Source: Atkinsonella hypoxylon
Lineage: Eukaryota > Ascomycota > Sordariomycetes > Hypocreales > Clavicipitaceae
DNA: 47,612 bases
Assembly (NCBI GenBank): GCA_000729835.1
Contig: JFHB01000230.1
Span: 1-47,612 of the forward strand
Reading direction: 5' to 3'
The position numbers were made by a program, and so were the translations under genes. How positions within the stretch are numbered: the first letter of the stretch is position 1; every line of letters starts with the position of its first letter. The notes under the pieces were generated by a model. That model searched no databases. It saw nothing but the letters and a program-made list of their open reading frames with translations, and was not told where the DNA came from. This document shows, one piece after another, positions 1 to 10,993 of this stretch.

Positions 1-837
1 AAAAAAAGAGTTCTATAAAGAAGATTAAAGCTTCTTTACTATAGATATAAGTTCTATATTTAAGTATAAATTTAAGTAGAATTTACTTAATACTACTTAT
101 TTATTAATCTCTTCTTTTAGCTATATAAATTATTTCTCTTTTTATAGCACTTTTTTAAGGGAATTAGTAATTTAGCTATTACTTCTACCTATATAGACTC
201 TATATTTATATAGTAAGTTATATAACACTTTAATAATTAAAGTAAAAGCTTTTTTAAAATAGGTTTTTATTTTAGTTATAGAAGTTAAATTTAAAGTTCT
301 TTTATTATTCTTAATCTTTAAATCTTTAATTTTTATAAAGGTTAATTATAAAAGTAATTCTATTATTTAAATTAGTAGTAGTAGTAGTTTTTAGATTAAT
401 TTTATATATTAAGTTTTAATTTATTAATAGAAGTTTTTAATACTTTTAAAGTTATTCTAAAAGCTTATTAAGTTATAGTTATTACTTAAATTTTTATAAA
501 TTTACCTAAAGTTATTATAAACTTATTATATTAAATAAGATTAAGTAGTATAAAAAGAGAAAATAAGTATAATAGAATTAATATAAAGATAAAGGAATTT
601 AGCTAGCTTTTAGCTAAGTTTTAAGATAGTTAAAGGAGTTAAATTTTATAGTATTAGCTACTAAGGGTTCTAGCTAGTAATTTAATTCTTTAGAAGTTTA
701 ATATTAATAATTAGTTAAACTAAAACGTTATTATAAGTTAATATAACTTAGTAACTAAGTAATTATAAAAATATCTTTTCCTTTAGTATACTTTACTACT
801 TATATTAACTACTAAAGGTTTTAGTTAATAGTATTAT
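1..837. other. AT-rich RIP-degraded DNA, no gene
   Basis: This stretch is extremely AT-rich and full of TA dinucleotides, with stop codons in every frame. I see no gene or recognisable domain. Its composition matches the mutated retroelement that follows, so it is probably older mobile DNA decayed by RIP (inference). Its last five bases before the element, ATTAT at 833-837, are the left target-site duplication of the copia element. Confidence 0.6.
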
Positions 838-1539
838 TGTTAAAAATAAGCTACCCTGTAGTCTATTTTTATGCTTACTAGTTGCCTACTAGTTGCTCTA
901 TCACGTGACCCTTTTTTGGTTATATTACGTTGATTTTTAGTAGAGATATCGATGTTACTAGATGCAAAACATCTAGATTTAACTAAGGCAAAGTTGCCTA
1001 ACCTATAGTTAGCTTTAACAGCGTTTTTCTCTACAACTAGTAATAGTAGAAATTTAAGAAGTATATTATTTAAAAGCTAAGAATTAGGGCTATTTAATAG
1101 TATAATTGTTAAATAGAGTTACTTATAAGGGTTGTTTGCTATTAGTGGAATTTATTAAATTGTGTATATAGGTTTCTTATTTGTATAGCTGTAAGTTGAT
1201 TTTTTTGTTTTTATATAGTAAATCTTTTTGCAGAAATTATAAAGTAGCCTATAAGCCCCTTCTAGCAACTATAGCCCGCTAATATAGTTAGAGGGTCTAT
1301 AAAGAACTAGAAAGATTTAAGATTTTACTCTTACTAAGTTCATTACAGCGCTCTTAATATAAAGATACTACTATTACAGTTATCTATTGCCTCTACGTAA
1401 TCTATACTATACACTACAGCTTAATTTAGGCTGCTGCTGCTTCTACTACGTAATAATTGCTAGGAGCAATTACAGGTGCTAAATATAAGAGACTACTACC
1501 CTCTTCTATTTAGTCCTGTAATCTCTATTATTTTCAATA
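838..1539 (+). repeat. 5' LTR of the copia element (702 bp)
   Basis: This 702-bp copy matches the sequences at 5537-6230 and 8681-9630 along its length. The differences I compared are largely C/T and G/A transitions, as RIP would produce. It retains the uninterrupted site (around 1333-1345) that the younger solo LTR occupies in the 3' copy, so it serves as an internal empty-site control. Confidence 0.92.
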
Positions 1540-1553
1540 GGTTATAAGCCCAG
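1540..1553 (+). other. Primer-binding site, initiator tRNA-Met half-tRNA type
   Basis: Directly after the 5' LTR the sequence reads GGTTATAAGCCCAG. With a single A-to-G reversal it becomes GGTTATGAGCCCAG, the exact complement of the anticodon arm of eukaryotic initiator tRNA-Met (CTGGGCTCATAACC). Priming from an internal initiator-tRNA fragment, instead of the tRNA 3' end, is established for Drosophila copia and relatives. The assignment rests on sequence complementarity and position. Confidence 0.82.
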
Positions 1554-2486
1554 AAGACCTATCTGCAAGCTGTTAGCCCGCTGAAAATCTACTATTGTGT
1601 ACTGTATTACCTACTAGAAGCTATATTAAGACCTGCGCTAGCAGCTATTGCTGCTAAAACCATTAGTAGCTTGCTGGAAGCTATTAATACCTGCTGTATA
1701 TACATCGCTAGCCACTATACTAGTGTTTTTATTCTGCCTACCCTGTGCCTCCTGCACTAGTTCTATACACCCTATATATACATACTTTTAAAGCTATTCT
1801 TAATAGCTAGGTTCTATTGTTACGCAACATTAAAATATATATATCTACATACATTATATTTACACTGCAAATTGTTTTATTAGGCACTGCTTAATCAATT
1901 ATTTCTATTAAGAAATAAGCTTAGCGCTGCACTACATCGCTTATTGTTATACTGTTATCTTATATATTGTGCACCCTATGCACCTCTGTTAGTGGCTATA
2001 CTACAATTTGTAGTGCACACTTAACAGCTCTTATTGCAGATATTCCTGTGTTTTCGGTTGCAGAATCAATTTATATAGTAATCCTACTAGTTAGGATTTT
2101 AAAGTAGGAATTAGCTAGATATCCCTAAATTAGCTATGCCTAGGTCTTCACTAATTTATTAGAACTTAATTAGAGAAGAATCTCCTAAATTTTTTAGCTA
2201 AAAATAGCTAGGACCTTGTTTTGTGCCCCTCGCGACCGCTTGTCAATCTAGTCTACTATATAAATTATATGCGCATATAGATTGTAATACAACGCAGCCT
2301 TAGAGCCTATTATACCTATTACAAAAGAAATTAGAGAAAAATCTCAGTATAATTTCTGAAAATATAAGGCACTTCTAGCCTATATTTAGTAAGAATTATT
2401 ACTGTTATTTACTACTATTTCTACTGTAATTTAGCTATAATTAGCTATAAAAGAGCGTTAAATTAGCTACTTTTTAAACCCTTAAA

Positions 2487-5400
2487 ATAGCACTAAAAGG
2501 AATAGGCAAAGGAAAGAGCATAAGCCCTAAACAGGGTAGTAGTTCTAGTACACTAGCTAATCTAGCTGCTGCTACTAGCTTTCCTAATCTAGCTAGATTC
2601 CCCCCTTAGCCAGTAGATTCCTCTTCTAATAAAGAAGATTATATAGCTAAGAAGGCTCTAAAAGAAGCTAGATTAGCTTCTAAAAGAGTAGTGTAAGTCT
2701 ATAATATTTAAGCTAATCTAAAAGCTTAAATAGATAAGCAACAAGAGACCCTAAATAGATTTATTAAGTATAGTAAAGCAAAATAAAGCTAAAATAAAGG
2801 TAATATAGCTAATTTACTAAGTAAATTAGATACTATAATTACATCTATAGGTAAACTCTCTATAGGGTCTCCTAAAGTAGATCCTATTACTTCTAAGACT
2901 TCTAAAGTCTCTTTTAAAGTCCCTAAACCTTCTAGTTCCTCTAATAGTGCTACTTTTCTACCTGCTTTTAATAAAGGCACTATAAAAGAGTTAAATAAGA
3001 AGGTCCACTTAATTCTAGAGGCTGCTAAGCTAAAAGGCCCTAAAAATTTTAAACAGTAGAAGTAAGCTTTAACTATTTAATTTAGGGCACTAGAATTCCC
3101 TTAATTTATTAATAATCCTAGTATAGCTAGTACTTTAGTAGACTTAGAACAAGCTATTATCCTTATAATTATAAGAGATAGTTGCTAATCTAGACCTTAA
3201 GCTGCTATAAGCTAGTATATATCCTCTATAGATACCTATAACGTTCTAGTTAGGCAATATTTATAGAGTGCTAAAATACAATGTAGTACGCTATATACTA
3301 GTTATTATAACTTATCGTTTTCGAACTATAAGGGATCTTTAGAGGCCTTTAATACTGAATTTAATAATTTACTAGCTAGATTATAACTCTATAGTGTAGC
3401 TATCGATCTTATTAACTAGGTAAATTATTATATTAATGCTTTAAAGAAGACCTTCTCTAGCTAGGCTGAAAGGCAGCAATATTCTATTAGAGCTGCTAGA
3501 GCACAAGGTCTATCTGTAAAAATGCTGAATTTACAGTTCCTTATAGCTAATTTATTAGAAGAACAAAGAGATAAAAGCTCCTCTATATCTAAAGCTCTTA
3601 GTTATAAGGCTTCTAATAGTTCTAATAATAATAAGGCTAATTAAGGAAAGAATCCTCCCAATTAGAAGAAGAATTCTAACAATTCTAATTCTAACGATTC
3701 TAATGCCTCTAAAGATAAAGATATAGATAAAGCCTCTAAGAATAAGAAGAAGTAAAAGGGCCGAAGAAGAAGTAATAAAAATTCTAGGAATAAGGATAGA
3801 GAAGCTGCTTTTGCTATAGGTTGTTATAACCTATCTACTAGCAACTAGGATACTATAGATTCCGATAGTAAATCTAGCAGTTCTAGTAGTGATGATTCTT
3901 ACGATTTAGATACAGAATCCACTACTAGTACTACTAGTAATAATACCCCTTCTTTTAACTATTCCAATAGAATAATTAAAAACTCCTTACTATACAATAT
4001 AGGTTCTACCTGTTATATAGTTAACAATAAGGCATTTTTTAGGACTTTTAAGCCTATAAAAAGGGGTAAAACCGCGCCTATTACTACTAAAGGAGGTTCT
4101 ATTTATCCTAAAGGACAGGGAACTGCTGTATTCTAGGTACTAGTTAGTATAAATCCAGCTAAATACAAACCTTTAGCTCTAAAGGATGCTCTATATTGCC
4201 TAGGTTTAGATACTAACCTAATTAGTAGTCTAAAGCACTATTTAACAGGGGGCACTCTCCTTAGAAATTAGCTATTTCTAGCTAATAGAAGCTGCTGTAG
4301 GCTTCTAAATCCTAAAAAGTATAGTTTCTTCTTACAGCTTAAGGGGCAAGAGACCCCTCAAGTGTGTAAAAACCACGCTAATCTCTCTTATATAGGATTT
4401 CTAGCTAGCAATAGTTATAATAGCAGTTATAATGCTAGTTATCCTATAGAGGTTTAAATCCCTTAACAGCTTGGTTTTAATCCTAAGGAATATAGCTAAA
4501 TCAAGGAATTATCTAATTTTAAAGAAGAAGAAGATAATACTAATAATAATGCTATAGAGCTATAAGCCCTAGTTCCTAAACGGGCTCCTAGTTAGATTCC
4601 TTCTAATAACGGGGATTTAGAAGGTCTAAATTCTAAGTTGCTAGATATTGGAGGAAGTAGCTATCTAGATCCCTTAAATAAGGCCTATAGTTCTTAAGAG
4701 ATCTAGCAAGATAGGGAGCAATAGGAAGCTAGCTCTAATGATAATTCTAGTAGTATAAATCCTACTGCTTCTTCTTCCTATAAGAAGCTCCTAGAATTAG
4801 CTGCTACTTAGCACGTTAGATTAGGGTATATAGGACTCCCTTTACTAAAGAAAACTGCTTCTATTACTAAAGGTATTCCTAATTTTACAAAAATTAAGGA
4901 AAAGGATTTTAACTGCCTAGCTTACAACTAAGCTAAAGCTGTTAGAAGACTTAGTAAGCATGCTATTCCTAACCTCCCTAGATATTTAGATATTATAGAG
5001 GGAGATACTGTTAAAATAGAGCCTATACTACACAATAAGAGGCCTCTAGTTCTTTTTCTAATTAATAGAAAATTACAGTATAAGTAGTCTTTTAATCTAG
5101 CTAATAAAGAGGGTTTTACTCTCTATAGCTGTATTAAAGGCTTCTTTAAGGAATTAAAAAACCAGTATAACTACTACCCTAAACACCTTTATTTTAATAG
5201 TAGTACAGAAATTAATACTAGGTTGCAAGCTTAGCTATCTTCTAAGGGTATTTACTTTAGTACCTCTTACCTCTATATTTATAAATAGAATAGGCTAATA
5301 GAGAGAGCTATAAGGGTACTTCTAGACCGTTTGCGTGCTACCCTACAGTAGTTACAATTACCTCTGTATCTATAGTCTTACATCCTTCTTGCTATAGTAG

Positions 5401-8400
5401 ATTTAGTTAATACTACTGCGAATAGTACTAAACTACTAAGTCCTAAACAGCTATATCTAGCTAATTTAGAGCCTTCTAAGACCTATAAGCCTAATTTTAC
5501 TAAAATAAGGGCTATAGGCTCCTATTGTAAAGTTCTTGTTAAAAATAAGCTACCCTGTATAGCCTATTTTTATGCCTACTAGTTGCTCTATCACGTGACC
5601 CTCATTAGGTCTTGTTACGTTAATTTTTGGTAGAGATATTGTTGTTACTAGATGCAAACATCTAGATTCGACTAAGGCAAAGTTGCCTAACCTATAGTTA
5701 ACTTTAACAGCGATTTTCTCTACAACTAGCAATAGTAGAAATTTAAGAAGTATACTATTTAAAAGCTAAGAATTAGGGCTATTTAATAGTATAATTGTTA
5801 GATAGAGTTACTTATAAGGGTTACTTATTATTAGTGGAATTTGTTAAATTATATACGTAGGCGTCTTATTTATATAGCTGTAAGTTAATTTTTTTGTTTT
5901 TATATAGTAAATCTTTTTGCAGAAATTATAAAGTAGCCTATAAGCCCCTTCTAGTGACTACAGCCTGCTAATATAGTTAGTAGGTCTATAAGGGACTAGA
6001 AAGATTTAAGATTCTACCCTCACTAAGTTCGTTACAGCGCTCTCAATATAAAGATACTACTATTACAGTTATCTATTGCCTCTACGTAATCTATACTATA
6101 CACTACAGCTTAATTTAGGCCGCTGCTGCTTCCACTACGTGATAATTGCTAGGAGCAATTACAGGTGCTAAATCTAAGAGACCACTACCCTCTTAGATAT
6201 CTAGTCCTGTAATCCCTATTATTTTCAATAGTTCTAATTCCTTTAGAATAACAATCTAGGTTACAGAAGCTAGCTAAAAGAACTATTCCTAGTAGACTTT
6301 TAGCTACACTAGGTTCTAATGTATATTTAATATATATCCTCTCTAAACAAGCTGTTATAAAGACTAGCTTCGTTAAAATTATAGAAGGAATAGGTTCTAT
6401 TTTATAGGGCATCCCTAAGGTTCCTATTAGTTCTATAGTGGATAATTCTTTAGAGGGAGAAATTAATAACCAGCAGTTAGTAGATAATTATACTCCTAAG
6501 TATTCTTATCTTAGTTATCTAGATGTGCTGAATTATCTACTAGAACCTGTAGATTAAGCTCTTCTACTAAGCAACTCTATAGAAGCTATAGAGGCCCCTA
6601 AAGCCCCTATATCTATAGAAGCCCCTTAGGCTAATATAGAACCTATAGAAGCTGAAGCTAATGCTAATGCTATAGATTTAGATAGAGACATATTTTCCTT
6701 AATTAAGGATCTATGCTTTAAGGCTAGAACTAAAGCAGCTATTACTTCTAATAGCAAGGATAAACTTCCTAATACGTAGAAGTAAGCCCTAAAAAGCTCT
6801 ACTAAGCAGCATTAGATAGAAGCTACCTATAGCGAATTTAAGCAGCTATTAGCTGCTAAAACCTTTAAATTTATAGGGAAAGACTAAGTACCTAAGGGCT
6901 AAAGAGTTCTAAAGAATAGGCTTATTTATAGGCTAAAGAAGGATAAAGAAAATAATCCTATAAAATATAAGGCCTGCCTTGTTGCTAAGGGATTTATGCA
7001 AATAGAAGGTTAAGACTATCTAGAGACCTTTGCTGCAACTAGTATTCCTTCTAGCTAGCGTATATTATTAGCTCTTGCAGCTTTTAATAACTAAGAAGTT
7101 AAGCAAATCGATTTTATAGGAGCGTTTTTAAATAGCAAGCTAAAAGAAGCTATTTATATAGAAATCCTAGATAGATTCGTTAAATTTGTAGAGCAAGCAT
7201 CGCTATCAGTAGCTAAGCTACTAAAAAGCTGTAATTACAAGCCCTTTAAAGAGCAAGTAATTAAGCTAGAAAAATCCCTCTATAGTCTAAAGTAAAGTCC
7301 TAGAGAATAGCAGCAAATTCTAACAGAATTACTTTAAAAGCATAGATTTAAACCTCTTATATTAGACTCAGCAGTCTTTTATAACCTAGCTATATCTATA
7401 TATATTGCTACTTATGTAGATAACTATCTTCTAATTAGGCCTAATTTACAATATATTAATAAGCTTAAAAAGCTACTAAATTAAGCTTATCTAATAGAAG
7501 ATAGAGGACCAGCAGAATTCTTCTTAGGCGTTTAAATCACCCGTAATAGGTCTAAAAGGTCTATTAAAATCCATTAATCTTAATACATCCTTAAAGCCCT
7601 AGAAAGATTTAATATGCTAGATGCTAAGCTAGCTTCTATCCCTATACAGCTAGGAATCCTAAAGCAACTAGTTACAAAACCTCTCTTAAAATCTAATTAT
7701 AAGCTTTATTAGAGCATAATAGGTACTATAATGTACCTTATGTTGCTAACTAGGGCTAATATTGCTTTTTCCGTTCAGTAGTTATTAACATTCCTAGCTA
7801 AGCCCTATATAGAGCATCTAAACGCCTTTAAGCACCTCCTTTAGTACTTAGGTAGTACTAGAAGCTTTGCTATTGTTTATAAGCGTTCTAGTCTACACTC
7901 TTTAGCAGGGTCTTCCTCTAAAAAGTCTTCTAATACTACTATTAGTTGTAAAGAAGTCTTAAAGACTCTCCTTAGTTATTACAATAGCGATTTTGCCAGT
8001 AATAAAGTCTCTTCTAAATTAACCTATGCTTATCTATATAAGCTAGCTAGTGGACCTATTAGCTAGAAATTGAAGAAAGCTAGTACTATTGCCCTTTCTA
8101 CCTTAGAAGCAGAATCTAATGCATTATTAGAAGCTATTAGGGAATTAGAGTAGCTCTACAGCCTTTTTAAGGAGATAAAGCTGCCTTTAACCCCTTCTAT
8201 TTCTATTAAGTGTAATAATTAAGGCGCTATAGTTACTGCTTACAACCTTACGTTATATAGCAGAACTAAGTATACTCTTTTGAAGTTTAACTACATTAGG
8301 GAAAAGATTCGTAAAGGTATAGCTAAGGTTAGTTATATTAATACAAATTAGATGCTAGTAGATAGCCTAACTAAGCCTCTTACTATCTAAAAGCATTAAT

Positions 8401-8510
8401 AATTTATTAAGTTACTAGAGCTTTCTAGCTAGCTTATAAAAGCAATAAAAACACTTAAAAAATCGAAAAGCAACAAAAAACAGTTAAAAATTAAAAACAA
8501 TAAAAACAAT
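2487..8510 (+). pseudogene. Copia gag-pol polyprotein, multiply stopped relic
   Basis: One reading frame (codons starting at positions divisible by 3) can be followed from 2487 to about 8.4-8.5 kb. It opens with ATA where ATG is expected, a G-to-A loss of the start. Landmarks in this frame are: the gag region, 2487 to about 3.7 kb; a protease-like GSTCYIVNN near 4000-4030 (the ancestral motif would be GSTCHIVND); an integrase zinc-finger-like segment near 4800-4940, with TAG replacing the Trp of the usual WH-x-RLGH; the integrase core near 5240-5420 (RLIERA, cf. NGxxER); RT near 6980-7430, including QIDFIGAFLN and YVDN at 7413-7424 in place of YVDD; and RNase H with STLEAESNAL at 8097. Stops are TAA/TAG, as expected from mutated CAA, CAG and TGG. 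The 699-bp insertion in the middle keeps the frame. Confidence 0.9.
5537..6230 (+). mobile_element. Solo LTR of the same copia family nested in pol
   Basis: This 694-bp copy of the element's LTR interrupts pol just after the integrase core. It is flanked by a 5-bp duplication, GTTCT, at 5532-5536 and 6231-6235. No internal sequence remains, so it is a solo LTR left by LTR-LTR recombination after insertion of a second family member. It differs from the two element LTRs more than they differ from each other, for example by lacking the short duplication near 8725-8735, so it came from another copy. Confidence 0.92.
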
Positions 8511-8672
8511 TAACAATAACTAGTTATATTCAACTCTAACTACCCTAGAATTGCTAGAATTAGTTATATTATTAGTTATATTATTAGTACTGTATTTTGT
8601 TGGTTAATTCTTACTTAGATATCCTTTAAAGGAGCTAAGTTACTTATAGAACTAGTTACTTCTTATATTTCT

Positions 8673-8680
8673 AGAGGGAG
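8673..8680 (+). other. Polypurine tract
   Basis: AGAGGGAG abuts the first base of the 3' LTR. This is the position and composition expected of the plus-strand DNA primer of an LTR retrotransposon. Confidence 0.75.
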
Positions 8681-9630
8681 TGTTAAAAATAAGCTACCCT
8701 GTAGTCTATTTTTATGCTTACTAGTTGCCTACTAGTTGCTCTATTATGTAACCCTTTTTTGGTTATATTACGTTAATTTTTAGTAGAGATATTGCTGTTA
8801 CTAGATGTAAAACATCTAGATTTAACTAAGGCAAAGTTGCCTAACCTATAGTTAGCTTTAACAGCGTTTTTCTCTACAACTAGTAATAGTAGAAATTCAA
8901 GAAGTATATTATTTAAAAGCTAAGAATTAGGGCTATCTAATAGTATAATTGTTAGATAGAGTTGCTTATAAGGGTTGTTTGCTATTAGTGGAATTTGTTA
9001 AATTGTATATATAGGTTTCTCGTTTGTATAGCTGTAAGTCGATTTTTTTGTTTTTATATAGTAAATCTTTTTGCGGAAATTATAAAGTAGCCTACAAGCC
9101 CCTTCTAGCGACTACAGCCCGCTAATATAGTTAGAGGGTCTATAAGGGACTAGAAAGATTTAAGATTCTACTCTTACTAAGTTCGTTACAGCGCTTGTTA
9201 CGGGATAATCCTACAGACCCGCAGGTCACTAGTGCACGTGACCGCAATCATGTATAAGTAGTCAGAAGCAACACTCAGGTAGTCAGATTGAACAATTAAC
9301 AATCATTCACTAGAACACTATTTCTAGATGCTCCTCACAGAAGCTCTTACGACTCCTCTTACGATTCATTGCATGACCTGTCGAATCCGACAACCCATCG
9401 TCACTTCCGACAAACCCACGTCAGATCTCACCGTAACAGCGCTCTTAATATAAAGATACCACTATTACAGTTATCTATTGCCTCTACGTAATCTATACTA
9501 TACACTACAGCTTGATTTAGGCCGCTGCTGCTTCCACTACGTAATAATTGCTAGGAGCAATTACAGGTGCTAAATATAAGAGACCACTACCCTCTTCTAT
9601 CTAGTCCTGTAATCCCTATTATTTTCAATA
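8681..9630 (+). repeat. 3' LTR of the copia element, interrupted
   Basis: The LTR is 950 bp as found. Removing the 243-bp inserted solo LTR and one 5-bp duplication leaves 702 bp, the same length as the 5' LTR. The downstream duplication ATTAT is at 9631-9635. Confidence 0.92.
9196..9438. mobile_element. Younger unrelated solo LTR (243 bp) inside the 3' LTR
   Basis: The sequence begins TGTTACGG and ends CCGTAACA, a perfect 8-bp terminal inverted repeat with TG...CA ends. It is flanked by GCGCT at 9191-9195 and 9439-9443. The other two LTR copies contain a single uninterrupted GCGCT at the same place, which confirms an insertion. Its base composition is near-balanced, in contrast to its surroundings, so it appears to have escaped or post-dated the mutation of its host. 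The superfamily cannot be told from an LTR alone. Confidence 0.93.
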
Positions 9631-9961
9631 ATTATATCTTTTCTTACTAAACCTAGCTAATTTATAGTTAATTATATTAATCTCTTTAGTTATACTAAAG
9701 GCTTTTAGTTAAGTAACTACTAATTAGTATTAATAAACTAAAGGTCTTATTTATACTTCTTTAAGTTAGCTCTATAACTAGTTTACTAGTGCATTAGTAT
9801 TACATTAAAGAGGTTTAAATTTAGTTATTTAGGAGTTATATCTAACTAGTAAAAGAGGCTATATTATATACCCTATTAGATGCCTTATATGCCTTAAGTA
9901 TAGTGTTGTATTAAGGGAGGAATTAAGGGGTATTAGCGACCCTAATGTAGGTAGAGACTAA

Positions 9962-10042
9962 TGTGCAAATGCAACTAATTAGCGGTTGTATCTACCTACG
10001 TAGGTGCCGGAATCGCACGATAGAGTTATAACGATTCCAACA
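9962..10042 (+). repeat. Dispersed ~80-bp repeat, copy A
   Basis: It shares with copies B (13067-13133) and C (13779-13858) the pattern TGTGCAAATGCAAC, AATTAGCGG and an ending in TTCCAACA. This copy is RIP-mutated relative to C. Confidence 0.7.
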
Positions 10043-10139
10043 ACTACAACTACTTAATATAGGCGTTTTTGCGCCTATTAAGGCTAGCTATTACGCTTTA
10101 ATTATAGACTTCTAACTATTATTAACAATAACCCCTATA

Positions 10140-10720
10140 AGTAAGTCTCTATTTCTAGAATATTACTATAAAGCTTATAAAGCTAGAATTATAAAAAGAA
10201 ATATCTTAATAGGTTAAAAAGCTATTAGAATTTACTCTTTAAATATTAGTAAACCTTTTCTATTAAAATTACTACTATTAGCTAAAAAACCTTTTACGCT
10301 AGCTCTAGTAAGTATAAATAATAGTTAAAATAACTATCTTATAACCTCTTAGTATAGTTATTATATTTATTAGCTTATTAACTAAGTAATTAAACTATAA
10401 GCATTAAGCTTAGCTTACTATTAATTATTTTATAAAATCTAGAAGGGATTAAATAATAAAAACCTTAAGCTAATAAATATAAAGTGCTAGATTTAGGACC
10501 TTTAGCATTAAATTAATTAATATAAACTATAGAAAAAGTAGAAAGTTACTTATAACCTAAATAAAAAATTTATTAATATTAAGGATATAGAAAAGGCTTA
10601 GTAGCGCCTTTTAGTACTCTAGAACGCCGCTATAGCTGCTGCTAATATCGGTTTTAAGGATCTATATTATAAGTAGCAGCTTAGTAGCTAGGCAACACTA
10701 ATTACAGCTATTCTTAGCTT
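10140..10720 (+). pseudogene. Degraded Fot1/pogo-like transposase C-terminal relic
   Basis: In the plus frame near 10150-10310 the conceptual product contains KRNILIG, a stop, then KAIRIYSLNISKPF and a Leu-rich run. This resembles the GWKATGLWPLN-x-KPL segment following the DDE domain of Fot1/pogo-type (Tc1/mariner superfamily) fungal transposases, with the Trp codon lost to TAG. A further stretch near 10590-10700 (DIEKA, NAAIAAANIGF) could be the charged C-terminal tail. The rest is unreadable. The assignment is by recalled motif resemblance only. Confidence 0.5.
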
Positions 10721-10993
10721 ATAGCGCTAAATAATTTAACGCTAATAGAATGTTGTTGTTGTGGCAATTCGCGTTCCGAATGTAGGTAGGTTCCGTAGGT
10801 AGGTGCCCTACGTTAATTCTCTAGGCATAATTTCTCGACTGGTCTATCCAGCCAATCAGATTCGCCTCGACCGGGCCCAAGTCAGTAATAACCTTGTATA
10901 TCAACCACCAGAAAGTATCAACCAAGAAGGTAATTTATTCCTCGTAAAGCTCATACCCGTACATAACCGAGGCAAGTCTCACGATGCTCCACA

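Larger units (their letters stand above)
838..9630 (+). mobile_element. Full-length, RIP-inactivated Ty1/copia LTR retrotransposon
   Basis: The element has two LTRs (838-1539 and 8681-9630, the latter interrupted). It is flanked by a 5-bp duplication, ATTAT, at 833-837 and 9631-9635. LTR ends read TGTTAAAAATAA and TTATTTTCAATA, which become a TG...CA inverted pair if one G-to-A and one C-to-T change are reversed. A primer-binding site follows the 5' LTR and a purine tract (AGAGGGAG, 8673-8680) precedes the 3' LTR. Domain order is gag, protease, integrase, reverse transcriptase, RNase H, which is the copia order. Two solo LTRs have inserted into it. Without them and their duplications the element would be about 7.85 kb. 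Many in-frame TAA/TAG codons show it cannot encode its own proteins. Confidence 0.93.
9636..10760. other. AT-rich degraded DNA containing DNA-transposon remnants
   Basis: This is TA-rich decayed sequence with no open gene. It holds copy A of a dispersed ~80-bp repeat (9962-10042), a small hairpin with ATAGGCG/CGCCTAT arms near 10059-10078, and the transposase relic described separately. Composition returns to gene-like at about 10.8 kb. Confidence 0.6.

Noticed and set aside
2789..6412. Short minus-strand frames within the copia element
   Set aside because: They are antisense shadows of the degenerate polyprotein and LTR; RIP has removed stops by chance on that strand.
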